Assembly: GCA_030671745.1 (NCBI GenBank) | Contig: DAOVHT010000007.1 | Location: 1-20,599 of the forward strand | Direction: 5' to 3' | DNA from: Candidatus Nanohaloarchaea archaeon | GTDB lineage: Archaea > EX4484-52 > GLR71 | Length of the DNA stretch: 20,599 nt | Part shown: positions 1-6,758 of the stretch, piece after piece | Layout: each line of letters starts with the position of its first letter | Numbering within the stretch: the stretch's first letter is position 1 | Translations under genes and position numbers: made by a program | Notes under the pieces: model-generated | Seen by the model: the letters and a program-made list of their open reading frames with translations, nothing else | Told to the model about the DNA's origin: nothing | Databases searched by the model: none

Positions 1-387
1 GGAAATCTGTTCGGATTAAATTTGTCAGAAGTCATATATACTTCTCGATTCTGGGAAGAAATTGATGCTCTTGTTGATGGTAATATTAATGAAATTAAAT
101 CAAATTTAAGTAATCTCCATGGTTTTTCTGGGGCGAGCATGACACAATTAATTAAGGGATATGATACGTTTTTTGATGAATTTGAAAAATATAGTGGTTT
201 AAAAAATCAAATAAATGGTGTGGCTGAAAATCCAAGTGTGACAGATGTATTATCTTTGGAACATATAGTTTTATCTCAAAATTCGGAGCATGATTATCCT
301 ATATTTATATATGATGATAATATCGTGTTTGTCCGTAAAAAGGGAGCAGAAGATGATTCAGTTGTATTGCTGCCTAAAGATGAATGA
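1..387 (+). CDS. Unrecognised acidic protein, probably cut by the left edge
   Basis: The frame is open back to base 1, so the visible part is probably the C-terminal 128 residues of a longer gene. A TTG at 22 is the only in-window start candidate and has no convincing ribosome site. The protein is acidic and soluble-looking, with no membrane segment and no motif I recognise. It contains a helical stretch rich in Asn and Leu, and ends in a strand-rich part with an FVRKK stretch. It stops with TGA at 385-387. The next frame begins three bases later in the same reading frame, so the two could be one gene interrupted by a stop codon. Codons are AT-rich compared with core genes such as nrdD. Function unknown. 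Confidence 0.5.
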   Translation, partial: GNLFGLNLSEVIYTSRFWEEIDALVDGNINEIKSNLSNLHGFSGASMTQLIKGYDTFFDEFEKYSGLKNQINGVAENPSVTDVLSLEHIVLSQNSEHDYPIFIYDDNIVFVRKKGAEDDSVVLLPKDE

Positions 388-390
388 TTA

Positions 391-861
391 ATGCTGTCTA
401 CAAATGTGTTAAAAGATAGTTATGTCATTGCCTGTGAATTGAAGGATGAAGATGGTAAGGAATATATACTTCTTGGAAATTTTTCAGGTGATGATGATAA
501 AAAAGCTTTAAATGATAAAATTAAAATTGATATGTTTAGATACCTTTTGGATAGTTTAAAAGAGGAAAATAGTACAGATCTAGGAGAATTTCCGGAGGAT
601 AATGATTATAGATTTTCAAAAGACAATATTATACCTTTTCCATTAAAATATTTATCTTCAAATTTAAAGGAAAAGGGATTAACACCTCAAAGTGGTATGA
701 TGTATCTTGGTTCTGGAGTGACGGGAAATGGTCCTTTAAATGATTTTACATCTGCTTTTGCGAGATCTAATAATGATCTTGGATATCTTATGGTCTTGCC
801 AGATGGTATCGGATTTGATAATAATCAGATTCATACTTGGTCTTCATTGAAAAGGAAATAG
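391..861 (+). CDS. Unrecognised acidic soluble protein
   Basis: A 156-residue frame starting at ATG 391, one codon (TTA) after the TGA of the preceding gene and in the same frame. The protein is rich in Asp, Asn, Lys and Leu, with no signal peptide or membrane segment. A glycine-rich stretch, GSGVTGNGPL, lies around residues 109-118. I recognise no domain. The gene could be translated by coupling to the upstream one, or could be the 3' half of a gene broken by a TGA. Nothing around it suggests a role. It converges on the small membrane-protein gene on the other strand. Confidence 0.55.
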   Translation: MLSTNVLKDSYVIACELKDEDGKEYILLGNFSGDDDKKALNDKIKIDMFRYLLDSLKEENSTDLGEFPEDNDYRFSKDNIIPFPLKYLSSNLKEKGLTPQSGMMYLGSGVTGNGPLNDFTSAFARSNNDLGYLMVLPDGIGFDNNQIHTWSSLKRK

Positions 862-898
862 TTTTTTTGAAAATAAGACAATACTTACCGATTGATAC

Positions 899-1144
899 CT
901 ATTTATTCTTCGATTTTTTGTTTTTCTCTTTTACTTTCTCAATTAATCCTATTATCATGAATAATAATCCCAAGAACCACAGACTATTGCTTGATGAATT
1001 GCCAAGACTCATGACTAAAAAGACTATGCCTATAATGATGTATACGTTGTAATCCGGTTCTTTTCTGTCCTTTTTTTTGATGAATATGAATGCAAGGATC
1101 AGGATCATCAATAGGATTCCTAACATCAGGTATAGTTCTGTCAT
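899..1144 (-). CDS. Small integral membrane protein, about 3 helices
   Basis: An 81-residue hydrophobic protein. It has an N-terminal helix (about residues 4-22), a charged KKKDRK turn, a helix around 35-50, a short polar GNSSSN linker, a helix around 58-70, and a very basic Lys-rich tail. I chose the ATG at 1144 over the one at 1153 because a TATA-like box at 1166-1176 on this strand is centred about 27 bases upstream. That spacing fits a leaderless transcript starting at this ATG. It is not recognised as a named family, and its role is unknown. The basic tail suggests a cytoplasmic C-terminus by the positive-inside rule. Confidence 0.6.
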   Translation of the reverse strand: MTELYLMLGILLMILILAFIFIKKKDRKEPDYNVYIIIGIVFLVMSLGNSSSNSLWFLGLLFMIIGLIEKVKEKNKKSKNK

Positions 1145-1165
1145 GATAATCATTGGTTTTAGTAG

Positions 1166-1176
1166 TATTTATAATA
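1166..1176 (-). promoter_or_regulatory. TATA-like box for the 899-1144 gene
   Basis: The minus strand reads TATTATAAATA here, centred about 27 bases before the ATG at 1144. This is the spacing expected if transcription starts at the start codon. Confidence 0.4.
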
Positions 1177-1191
1177 TGAATATTATGTATA

Positions 1192-1211
1192 GGGGCAAAG
1201 GTTTATGCCCC
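1192..1211. repeat. GGGGCA/TGCCCC stem-loop between two minus-strand genes
   Basis: A perfect 6-bp inverted repeat (GGGGCA 1192-1197, TGCCCC 1206-1211) with an 8-base loop, GC-rich within very AT-rich DNA. It lies 14 bases past the stop codon of the 1226-1429 gene, so it could be a 3' RNA hairpin or terminator. No T-run follows it on the minus strand. Confidence 0.4.
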
Positions 1212-1225
1212 ATCTTAAAAGAAGT

Positions 1226-1429
1226 TTATTTCTCTATATAGAACCGATACACAGGTCTTGCTGCAGCCAGTATAAATACTGCTAAAAATACTAGATAGTC
1301 TGTTGATTGAACCCAATCAGCGACTTCGGGTGACAGAGCAATGATCAAAAAAGCAAAAGCTATCATTGTCAGTTTTATGAGACCAATGTCAAGTACGTCC
1401 AACTTGCGCAATCTTTCTTCAAAATCCAT
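1226..1429 (-). CDS. Conserved small membrane protein (DPANN-type)
   Basis: A 67-residue protein. It has a polar N-terminus MDFEERLRKLDVLDIG, a helix of about 20 residues rich in Ile/Ala/Phe, a short loop containing a Trp, a second helix of similar length, and a C-terminal basic-aromatic stretch RPVYRFY. I recall many DPANN archaeal genomes carrying a protein of this size with the same LDxxDIGLIKL opening and an RPxYxFY-like end; this is memory, not a search. A ribosome site GGTGATTT sits 5 bases before the ATG, and a TATA-like stretch lies near 1470-1480. No function is known to me. Confidence 0.75.
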   Translation of the reverse strand: MDFEERLRKLDVLDIGLIKLTMIAFAFLIIALSPEVADWVQSTDYLVFLAVFILAAARPVYRFYIEK

Positions 1430-1500
1430 GTTGAAATCACCGTTTTATGGTTAATTATTGGTTTTTAATCTATTTATTTATGTCGGGGATACGGATGTCA

Positions 1501-1510
1501 TTATTTATAA
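1501..1510 (+). promoter_or_regulatory. TATA box of the HAD hydrolase gene
   Basis: TTATTTATAA is centred about 27 bases before the ATG at 1533. This supports that ATG, and a leaderless transcript, over the longer in-frame extension that begins at 1458. Confidence 0.45.
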
Positions 1511-1532
1511 GATTGAAATAATAATCAAGAGT

Positions 1533-2138
1533 ATGATCAGAGCAATCATATTCGATTTTGATGGCGTCATCCATGACACTTTTGATTTCCATAGGATGAA
1601 GCTGAAACAGTTCACGGGGCATGAGATATCAAAAGAGAGCTATAGGGATATCCATGATGGTAATTTCTATGAGCATGAAGATAATGTGTTTATCAATACT
1701 GACTGGGACGGTTATGTCAAGTTCATACACCCAGAACAGTCTGCACTGAAGATAAAGGATGAGATCCGTCAAGTATTGATTGAACTGAGTAAGAAGTATG
1801 AACTGTTCATTATATCGTCCGGGTGCGCCAAGAACATATCTGATTACCTAGGCAACAATGGTATCTCAAAGATATTCACTGAAGTTTTAGGTTTTGAGAA
1901 TCATAAGTCTAAAGTTGACAAGTTTAAGGTGTTGTTTGACAAGTACGGTCTGTGCCATGATAACTGTGTATTCATAACGGATACATTGGGTGATATACTT
2001 GAAGCCAACAAGGTTGGTGTTGAGACGGTCGCTGTTGATTTTGGGTTTCATTCTAAAGAACGGTTAGAGAAAGGCAGGCCATATAAGATCATCTCTTGTT
2101 TCAATGAGATCATACCTGTTATTGATTCTAATTTTTGA
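1533..2138 (+). CDS. HAD-superfamily hydrolase (phosphoglycolate phosphatase-like)
   Basis: A 201-residue haloacid dehalogenase-fold phosphatase, cytoplasmic, substrate unknown. All four HAD motifs are visible. Motif I is DFDGVIHD, with the nucleophile Asp8 and acid Asp10. Motif II is FIISSG, with Ser95/Ser96. A motif III lysine lies in NHKSKVDK (about 125-130). Motif IV is ITDTLGD, with Asp150 and Asp154 binding Mg2+. The helical segment between motifs I and II (about 16-85) is the C1 cap, as in phosphoglycolate phosphatase and pyrophosphatase relatives. The frame is open back to 1458, but the protein normally starts just before motif I and the TATA spacing agrees with 1533. It is transcribed divergently from the small membrane protein upstream. 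The exact substrate cannot be read from sequence. Confidence 0.9.
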   Translation: MIRAIIFDFDGVIHDTFDFHRMKLKQFTGHEISKESYRDIHDGNFYEHEDNVFINTDWDGYVKFIHPEQSALKIKDEIRQVLIELSKKYELFIISSGCAKNISDYLGNNGISKIFTEVLGFENHKSKVDKFKVLFDKYGLCHDNCVFITDTLGDILEANKVGVETVAVDFGFHSKERLEKGRPYKIISCFNEIIPVIDSNF

Positions 2139-2177
2139 TATATAACATACTTTTTTAAAATTGTTGTGCATGTATTA

Positions 2178-2582
2178 ATGAGCATGGATGAATTGTTAAA
2201 TAAGTACTTAAGTCAGATTGTGATTGAGCATGCAGGACCTGATACAACTGATGATGAACTTTTAGGTACTGATTATGTAAGTATTGTATTAAAGATTCCT
2301 ATGGCTATGATTTTGGAGTATCAGAATAATAATGGGTTAAAAGGGTGTCTTGATCTTGTTGAATTCTGGAAGGATACGGGATTATATGAGGGGTTGTGTA
2401 GTATTGCAGAATTTGATTCTAATTATCATTTTGCAATTGATGCTCTGGAATATTTAGATGGCGAAGTCAGCGGTGAAGATCTTGGTTTCTTAAATAATGG
2501 AATGGTGCGTGTGCAGATATTTGAGGAGTATTCTGAGGAAACAGTAGATTCTAATCAAATGACTCTTGATTATATTGATTGA
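2178..2582 (+). CDS. Unrecognised acidic protein
   Basis: A strongly acidic, soluble-looking protein of 134 residues if it starts at ATG 2178. Alternatives are GTG 2166 and ATG 2184. A TATA-like GATATATAAC at 2137-2146 would place the transcript start near 2169. I recognise no domain. It has alternating helix-like segments with scattered Trp and Cys and a C-terminal half full of Asp/Glu. Its AT-rich codons resemble those of the other unknown genes at 1-861, 2612-3280 and 6759-7580 rather than the metabolic genes. It converges on the duplicated-domain gene that follows. Confidence 0.6.
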   Translation: MSMDELLNKYLSQIVIEHAGPDTTDDELLGTDYVSIVLKIPMAMILEYQNNNGLKGCLDLVEFWKDTGLYEGLCSIAEFDSNYHFAIDALEYLDGEVSGEDLGFLNNGMVRVQIFEEYSEETVDSNQMTLDYID

Positions 2583-2611
2583 GGGTTTATTTGATTTTTT
2601 ATAGATTTAAT

Positions 2612-3280
2612 TTAAATTATATCAATCTCATATCTGGCATTTTTATATACAATTTCTTTGTATGCAATTGCATCTTCTTCTCTTGTAAAATATCGTGGAA
2701 AACTATTTATTTTTGGATTTAGATTAATGCCATCAGAATCAAGGCCGAATGTCTTATTTGTTTCGACTGATAAAATGTTTAATTCTTCAAGATATAAAAT
2801 GATTTTTGTATAGAATTCCGAACCGGGATATTTTTGAATATCAATTAAATCAATAAGTTTCCAATTAACAGTTGCTTCTCCTTTGTTAAAGATTATATGT
2901 TTTTTAACATCATCATATGTATTTTTGAATATCTCTCTGATTGAGTTGCAGCATTCGTTATCTGTGTCAATTCCACTACAGAAGGGGTTATAGAAAAGTG
3001 GATGTGTTTTAATCTCGTATTGTTCGGGGATTGATATGTTTAATTCCTGTTCAAGATATAGAAATATTCTATTATATAATTCGTTTGGGTCTGTCGGGTC
3101 TTTAATCTCTATCGAATCTATAAGTCCCCAGTCAACAATGGCGTGTCCTTTATCAAATGTTACGGGTTCTGTGACATCATCATATATTCTTTTGATTTCA
3201 TCTAAGACTGATTCACAACATTCATTTTCTGCAGTAATTCCACTATATATACGAAGAAGTGGTTTATCTTTTTTTGGCAT
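2612..3280 (-). CDS. Unknown protein made of two tandem copies of a ~75-residue domain
   Basis: A 222-residue soluble-looking protein. Residues about 8-82 and 95-169 are two copies of one module at a constant offset of about 89 residues. Shared features are SGI, NECC (Cys21-Cys22 and Cys110-Cys111), YDDV (33-36, 122-125), FxKGxA, a Trp (51 and 140) followed by LID, and a closing YLE..LNI stretch. A unique C-terminal tail follows, containing FPRYFTREEDAIAYKE. I recognise no family. The paired vicinal cysteines conserved in both copies could bind metal or form a disulfide, but that is a guess. The start is the ATG at 3280, with an AT-rich promoter-like region upstream. The gene follows the ATP synthase K-K-E block and a small membrane protein on the same strand. 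Confidence 0.75.
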   Translation of the reverse strand: MPKKDKPLLRIYSGITAENECCESVLDEIKRIYDDVTEPVTFDKGHAIVDWGLIDSIEIKDPTDPNELYNRIFLYLEQELNISIPEQYEIKTHPLFYNPFCSGIDTDNECCNSIREIFKNTYDDVKKHIIFNKGEATVNWKLIDLIDIQKYPGSEFYTKIILYLEELNILSVETNKTFGLDSDGINLNPKINSFPRYFTREEDAIAYKEIVYKNARYEIDII

Positions 3281-3336
3281 AGATTAATATAGTTCATTTA
3301 AAAATAAAAGTGTTTTGCCCGAATTTGATTGTCTTA

Positions 3337-3576
3337 TCATGTTTTTGCAAGGGTATTAGTTACAGTATTTGTGGCAATGAATAAGATTAGCAATGCAAGA
3401 CTCATCAGGATGCCAAGATAAAGGATGTTTTTTGCTAGGCTTATATCTTTTTTAAAGAGTAGTAGGATGTATGCTATACTGCCGCCAATTGCTGGACCGA
3501 TCGGGCCGAAAAATAATCCTGCGACAGGCAATAATGAATATAGATAATTGTATCTGTTGTCTTTTTTATCTGTCAT
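3337..3576 (-). CDS. Small integral membrane protein
   Basis: A 79-residue hydrophobic protein. It has a polar N-terminus (MTDKKDNRYNY), a long Gly/Pro-rich hydrophobic stretch with FFGPIGPAIGG (about residues 12-41, one or two helices), a charged KKDISLAK loop, and a last helix (about 50-68). No named family is recognised. It lies 43 bases past the subunit E gene on the same strand. A TATA-like ACATATAAAC about 28 bases before its ATG suggests it has its own, probably leaderless, transcript. Confidence 0.6.
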   Translation of the reverse strand: MTDKKDNRYNYLYSLLPVAGLFFGPIGPAIGGSIAYILLLFKKDISLAKNILYLGILMSLALLILFIATNTVTNTLAKT

Positions 3577-3598
3577 AATGTATATTTAGGTGATTTTT

Positions 3599-3608
3599 GT
3601 TTATATGT
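3599..3608 (-). promoter_or_regulatory. TATA-like box for the 3337-3576 gene
   Basis: The minus strand carries ACATATAAAC centred about 28 bases before the ATG at 3576. It suggests that the small membrane-protein gene is not only a read-through product of the ATP synthase genes. Confidence 0.35.
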
Positions 3609-3619
3609 TTTTGAAAATG

Positions 3620-4162
3620 TTAATTTTTTAGAAGTTCTGCAATCTGTTTTTCTAGGGTTTCTCGTCTCTTTTCGAGGTGCAGGTCAAAACTTTTGTTGAT
3701 GTGCACTTTCTTGTCTGTGAATATAAACCCGCCTATTATGTCTGTGTATGTCGGTTTAATTTTTTTTTCTTTAAGTATTTTTTCTGCTTTCCTGTCGCCT
3801 TTTCTTATTGAGATAGTCATACTTTTTTTGTAGTTGTTATTGAATGTGTCTTCAAGAAATGAATCATAGCTTTTGGATGTGATGAATTTTTTTATTCCTT
3901 CCTCAATCAATTCGTCAATCAGTTCTTTTCGCTTTTCCATAATATTCAGTTTCTGTCTGAGACGTGCACGACCAAGCATCTGTTTTTCTGTTCTTAAGAT
4001 ATCTTTTTCTGATTCTTCTCTTATCTTCTGTTCTTCTTTTGTCATACTGGTTGCAAGATCAAACTTTATCATGTTCAGTCTTTCTGTGTTTTGGTGCTGT
4101 ATCTGGTATATTTTATCATCTGCATCTCTTTTTATTTCTGAGAGGAGATCTTCTGCATGCAT
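3620..4162 (-). CDS. atpE: V/A-type ATP synthase subunit E (peripheral stalk)
   Basis: A 180-residue stalk subunit of the archaeal A-type ATP synthase. In this family, subunit E pairs with subunit H/G to form the peripheral stalk that holds the catalytic head to the membrane subunit I. Residues about 1-95 are a long charged helix of the right-handed coiled-coil type, rich in Glu, Lys, Arg and Gln. Residues about 100-180 form the mixed C-terminal globular part, with GGFIFTDKKVHINKSFD typical of E subunits. The length is close to the usual 185-200. The gene starts 20 bases after the proteolipid gene, with a GTGAC-like ribosome site. The genes that usually follow E in archaea (C, F, A, B, D) are absent; a small membrane-protein gene follows instead. 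Confidence 0.92.
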   Translation of the reverse strand: MHAEDLLSEIKRDADDKIYQIQHQNTERLNMIKFDLATSMTKEEQKIREESEKDILRTEKQMLGRARLRQKLNIMEKRKELIDELIEEGIKKFITSKSYDSFLEDTFNNNYKKSMTISIRKGDRKAEKILKEKKIKPTYTDIIGGFIFTDKKVHINKSFDLHLEKRRETLEKQIAELLKN

Positions 4163-4182
4163 GATAAGTCACTTACATTTTT

Positions 4183-4422
4183 TCACACAGTCACCAGTCC
4201 GAAACCGAATGCTATCAGGATTATCGCTATTGCAAAACCGTACAGCGCCTGGGTCTCTGTCAATACGGCCATGGCGATTGATTTACCGAACAGTTTCTCG
4301 TTCTCGGCGGTTGCGCCAATGGCTGCCGCTACTGCCTTCCCTTGACCTATGCCTGATCCGGCAGCTGCGAAACCTACCGCTATTCCTGCGCCAATTGCAA
4401 TCAGACCAATCTGTTCAAGCAT
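4183..4422 (-). CDS. atpK: V/A-type ATP synthase proteolipid subunit K (c), copy with ion-binding Glu
   Basis: A 79-residue two-helix rotor subunit. Helix 1 (about 5-28) holds the glycine-rich AAAGSGIGQGKA, and helix 2 (about 45-78) holds LTETQALYGF. Glu56, encoded by GAG at 4255-4257, is the membrane-buried carboxylate that carries H+ or Na+ through the ring. Thr57-Gln58 next to it, and Gln27 in helix 1, are the kind of polar ligands seen in Na+-binding V-type rings, so Na+ coupling is possible but unproven. It lies 15 bases downstream of a close paralogue that has Gln at the same place, and just upstream of subunit E. A GGGATGAT ribosome site precedes the ATG. The short single-hairpin form is normal for many archaea. 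Confidence 0.95.
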   Translation of the reverse strand: MLEQIGLIAIGAGIAVGFAAAGSGIGQGKAVAAAIGATAENEKLFGKSIAMAVLTETQALYGFAIAIILIAFGFGLVTV

Positions 4423-4437
4423 TTTGTATCATCCCTA

Positions 4438-4692
4438 TTAAATTATTATTAGGCCGAAGCCGAAAGCGATCAGTATGAAGGCGATTGCAAAACCATATAA
4501 GGCTTGGGTCTGGACAAGGACGGACATCGCAAGCAGTTTTCCGAAAGCGTTCTGGTTTTTTGCTGTCCTCTCTATCGCTTCTCTTGTTGTTTTTCCCTGA
4601 CCTATACCTGAGCCGGCAGATGCTACACCCACTGCGATTGCAGCGCCGACAGCTATAAGTCCTAGACCTGTGGTTATTGGTTCAGCGACCAT
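4438..4692 (-). CDS. atpK: V/A-type ATP synthase proteolipid paralogue with Gln replacing the ion-binding Glu
   Basis: An 84-residue two-helix proteolipid, clearly a duplicate of the next gene. Both share GSGIGQGK in helix 1 and TQALYGFAIA followed by ILIAFGFGL in helix 2. At the ion-binding position it has Gln61 (CAG at 4510-4512), within LVQTQALYGF, so it should not carry an ion itself. This resembles the silent hairpin of the fused four-helix c subunits of eukaryotic and Enterococcus V-ATPases, where only one hairpin per subunit carries the Glu. Here the silent and active hairpins are separate genes. It is the first gene of a K-K-E block. A GTGAT ribosome site lies before the ATG, and a TATA-like sequence is near 4726-4734. 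Confidence 0.93.
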   Translation of the reverse strand: MVAEPITTGLGLIAVGAAIAVGVASAGSGIGQGKTTREAIERTAKNQNAFGKLLAMSVLVQTQALYGFAIAFILIAFGFGLIII

Positions 4693-4743
4693 AAGTTAAT
4701 CACTATTGTAGTTTTGGTTCTCTTTGTATAAATAGATTAACAA
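4693..4743. promoter_or_regulatory. Divergent promoter region with one near-symmetric TATA box
   Basis: The gap separates the minus-strand K-K-E block from the plus-strand NAD kinase gene. GTATAAATA at 4727-4735 reads as a TATA box on both strands. It would place a minus-strand start near 4704 (short leader containing GTGAT before ATG 4692) and a plus-strand start near 4757 (before ATG 4777). Whether both directions use the same box is an inference from spacing. Confidence 0.4.
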
Positions 4744-4776
4744 TTGAAATATAAAATTGCAGACATAATATTTGAT

Positions 4777-5457
4777 ATGAATGTCGCTGTTGTGGGCAAG
4801 GATTCTAAATATTTAGAAACTATTTTATTAGGTAAAGGATTTCATATTTCCAGTGATAAGCCCGATATTGTTTTTTCTTATGGGGGGGACGGTGCCATAC
4901 TGGTCTCTGAGCGAGTGTATCCGGGAATCCCTAAAGTTACCATAAGGGACAGTGATATGGGTTATAAATGCGTCTTTGAGAAGGATGATATTGAGACTGT
5001 TGTTGGGCGCATCAAAAAGAATGATTATAATATTTCGGAATATATAAAACTTGAAGCAATCTGTGATGGTGAGAAAGGTGTGGCACTCAATGAGGTGCAG
5101 GTGCATAATAAGAGACCTACCCGGGCGGTACGGTTTAATGTGTATGTCGATGGTGATGCCGTTTATCGAAATGTGGTGGGGGATGGTATCGTGGTCGCCA
5201 CGCCTTTCGGGGCGAGTGCGTATTACAGATCAGTCGGCGGTAAACCTTTTGATGAGGGAATTGGTATTGCATTGAACAATCCGGTTGACAGGAAACCGAG
5301 CCTTGTTGTCTCTGAGTCATCTGTGATTGAGGTTGAGATGCTGCGAGAGGTAGGGCAGGTGTTCTGTGACAATCATTGCGAAGGCATGATGCTTCTTGCA
5401 CCGGGCAAAAGGATATCTATCCGAAAATATGATGGTGTCGCAAAGTTTGTTCTATGA
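4777..5457 (+). CDS. nadK: NAD kinase
   Basis: A 226-residue cytoplasmic NAD kinase, which phosphorylates NAD to NADP. Family motifs seen: GGDG at residues 36-39 (here GGDGAIL), the NE pair in ALNEVQVHN, and the glycine-rich TPFGASAYYRSVGG following GDGIVVA, which corresponds to the usual TPTGSTAY block. The length is a little under the usual 250-300 but covers both domains. An in-frame TTG at 4744 would add 11 residues, but it lies upstream of the transcript start predicted from the TATA box. MNVAVVGKDS at 4777 also resembles typical NAD kinase N-termini, so I chose 4777. The malic enzyme gene follows about 40 bases later on the same strand; NADP supply and use may be linked, though that is only suggested by position. 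Confidence 0.88.
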   Translation: MNVAVVGKDSKYLETILLGKGFHISSDKPDIVFSYGGDGAILVSERVYPGIPKVTIRDSDMGYKCVFEKDDIETVVGRIKKNDYNISEYIKLEAICDGEKGVALNEVQVHNKRPTRAVRFNVYVDGDAVYRNVVGDGIVVATPFGASAYYRSVGGKPFDEGIGIALNNPVDRKPSLVVSESSVIEVEMLREVGQVFCDNHCEGMMLLAPGKRISIRKYDGVAKFVL

Positions 5458-5496
5458 GGTTTAATATTTAAGAATATATGGATGGGTGTTGATTTT

Positions 5497-6684
5497 ATGG
5501 TTGAAGACATTTACAAGAGGTCATTGGTGGCGCACAAGCGCGCAAAAGGTAAGATTGCTATACTTCCTAAGATGCCTGTCGCTACAAAGGATGATCTGTC
5601 TATCGCTTATACACCCGGTGTTGCTGAACCTTGCCGTGAGATACATAAGAATCCAAAGTTAGTTTATGATTACACATCAAAAGGCAATCTTGTGGCTGTC
5701 GTGACTGACGGGAGTGCGGTATTGGGTCTTGGTAACATAGGTCCGTTGGCAGCCATGCCTGTCATGGAAGGGAAAGCCATACTTTTCAAGGCATTCGGTG
5801 ATGTGGATGCTATACCTATCTGTCTTGATACGCAGGACGTGGACGAGATTGTCAAAGCTGTAAAATTAATCGCGCCGACTTTCGGTGGCATCAATCTTGA
5901 GGACATATCTGCACCGCGCTGTTTTGAGGTTGAGGCTCGACTTAAGGCCGAGCTTGATATACCTGTGTTCCATGATGATCAGCACGGGACTGCCATTGTC
6001 GTCCTTGCCGCGCTTATCAATGCTGCTAAGGTTGTGGGCAAGGATAGTAGTAAAATGAATGTTGTCATGTCTGGGGCAGGGGCTGCTGGTATGGCCATTG
6101 CCAACATTCTTTTGGATTATGGTGTCGGCGATATGGTTGTCTGCGATTCATTGGGTGCAATCTATTCGGGTCGGAAAGATAATATGAATCCTGAAAAGGA
6201 AATTTTGGCAAAGATTACAAATAATAAGCTTAAAGAGGGTTCATTGGAATCGGTCATTTCTGGGGCTGATGTTTTTGTCGGTGTATCAAAACCTGGTGTG
6301 CTTACAAAAGAGATGGTTGCGACTATGGCGTCAGACGCTATCGTATTTGCAATGGCCAATCCTGTGCCTGAAATCATGCCTGATGTGGCTTATGCTGCAG
6401 GGGCAAGAATTGTGGGTACGGGACGGTCTGATTTTCCTAATCAGATAAACAATGTGTTGGCGTTTCCGGGATTGTTTCGAGGTGCATTGGATGTGCGCGC
6501 AAGTGACATAAATGATGCGATGAATGTTGCTGCGGCAGTTGCTATTGCTGGTCTTGTCGATGATTCTGAGTTGGAGTCTGGGCAGGTGATTCCTTTGGCT
6601 ACAGATAAGCGCGTGGCAAAGGCTGTTGCAAAAGCTGTATCAGCTGCGGCCAGAAAAAGTGGTATGGCTCGGGTTTTGGATTGA
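5497..6684 (+). CDS. NAD(P)-dependent malic enzyme
   Basis: A 395-residue decarboxylating malate dehydrogenase (malate to pyruvate and CO2, reducing NAD(P)) of the short prokaryotic type. Residues visible: the catalytic Tyr in AYTPGVAEPC, the GNIGPLAAMPVMEGKA block with its Lys, the metal-binding FHDDQHGTA motif, the nucleotide-binding loop GAGAAGMAIAN, and ANPVPEI followed by TGRSDFPNQINN. Length and domain order are normal, with no phosphotransacetylase-like extension. I chose ATG 5497 (MVEDIYKRSL) over ATG 5482, because a GGTG ribosome-like site precedes it and a TATA-like TTAATATTTAAG near 5461-5472 would start the transcript close by. NAD versus NADP preference cannot be read safely. The NAD kinase gene lies just upstream. 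Confidence 0.95.
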   Translation: MVEDIYKRSLVAHKRAKGKIAILPKMPVATKDDLSIAYTPGVAEPCREIHKNPKLVYDYTSKGNLVAVVTDGSAVLGLGNIGPLAAMPVMEGKAILFKAFGDVDAIPICLDTQDVDEIVKAVKLIAPTFGGINLEDISAPRCFEVEARLKAELDIPVFHDDQHGTAIVVLAALINAAKVVGKDSSKMNVVMSGAGAAGMAIANILLDYGVGDMVVCDSLGAIYSGRKDNMNPEKEILAKITNNKLKEGSLESVISGADVFVGVSKPGVLTKEMVATMASDAIVFAMANPVPEIMPDVAYAAGARIVGTGRSDFPNQINNVLAFPGLFRGALDVRASDINDAMNVAAAVAIAGLVDDSELESGQVIPLATDKRVAKAVAKAVSAAARKSGMARVLD

Positions 6685-6689
6685 GATTG

Positions 6690-6695
6690 GGTTTT
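6690..6695 (+). terminator. Oligo-T stretch after the malic enzyme gene
   Basis: A TTTTTT run begins six bases after the malic enzyme stop codon, with further T-rich DNA beyond. Archaeal termination commonly occurs at such runs. There is no hairpin. Confidence 0.3.
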
Positions 6696-6726
6696 TTATT
6701 CCTTTCTGGTTATAATTTAGAGTTTA

Positions 6727-6736
6727 TTTTATATTT
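6727..6736 (+). promoter_or_regulatory. TATA box for the 6759-7580 gene
   Basis: TTTATATTTT is centred about 27 bases before the ATG at 6759. It supports that start, with a leaderless transcript, over the in-frame upstream extension. Confidence 0.4.
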
Positions 6737-6758
6737 TTTTGTGTATAAAATTATAGTT

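Noticed and set aside
385..387. TGA as a selenocysteine codon joining the first two genes
   Set aside because: No selenocysteine insertion hairpin is evident. TGA clearly ends other genes in the window (for example nrdD, nadK and malic enzyme), and neither half resembles a selenoprotein.
1458..1532. N-terminal extension of the HAD hydrolase
   Set aside because: The added residues precede motif I, include the TATA box and resemble no family member. Spacing supports ATG 1533.
3873..4478. Long plus-strand open frame (about 200 codons) over the subunit E and K genes
   Set aside because: It lies opposite clearly recognisable ATP synthase genes, has Ser/Phe/Leu/Arg-rich low-quality sequence and no domain. 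It is a shadow of the real genes.
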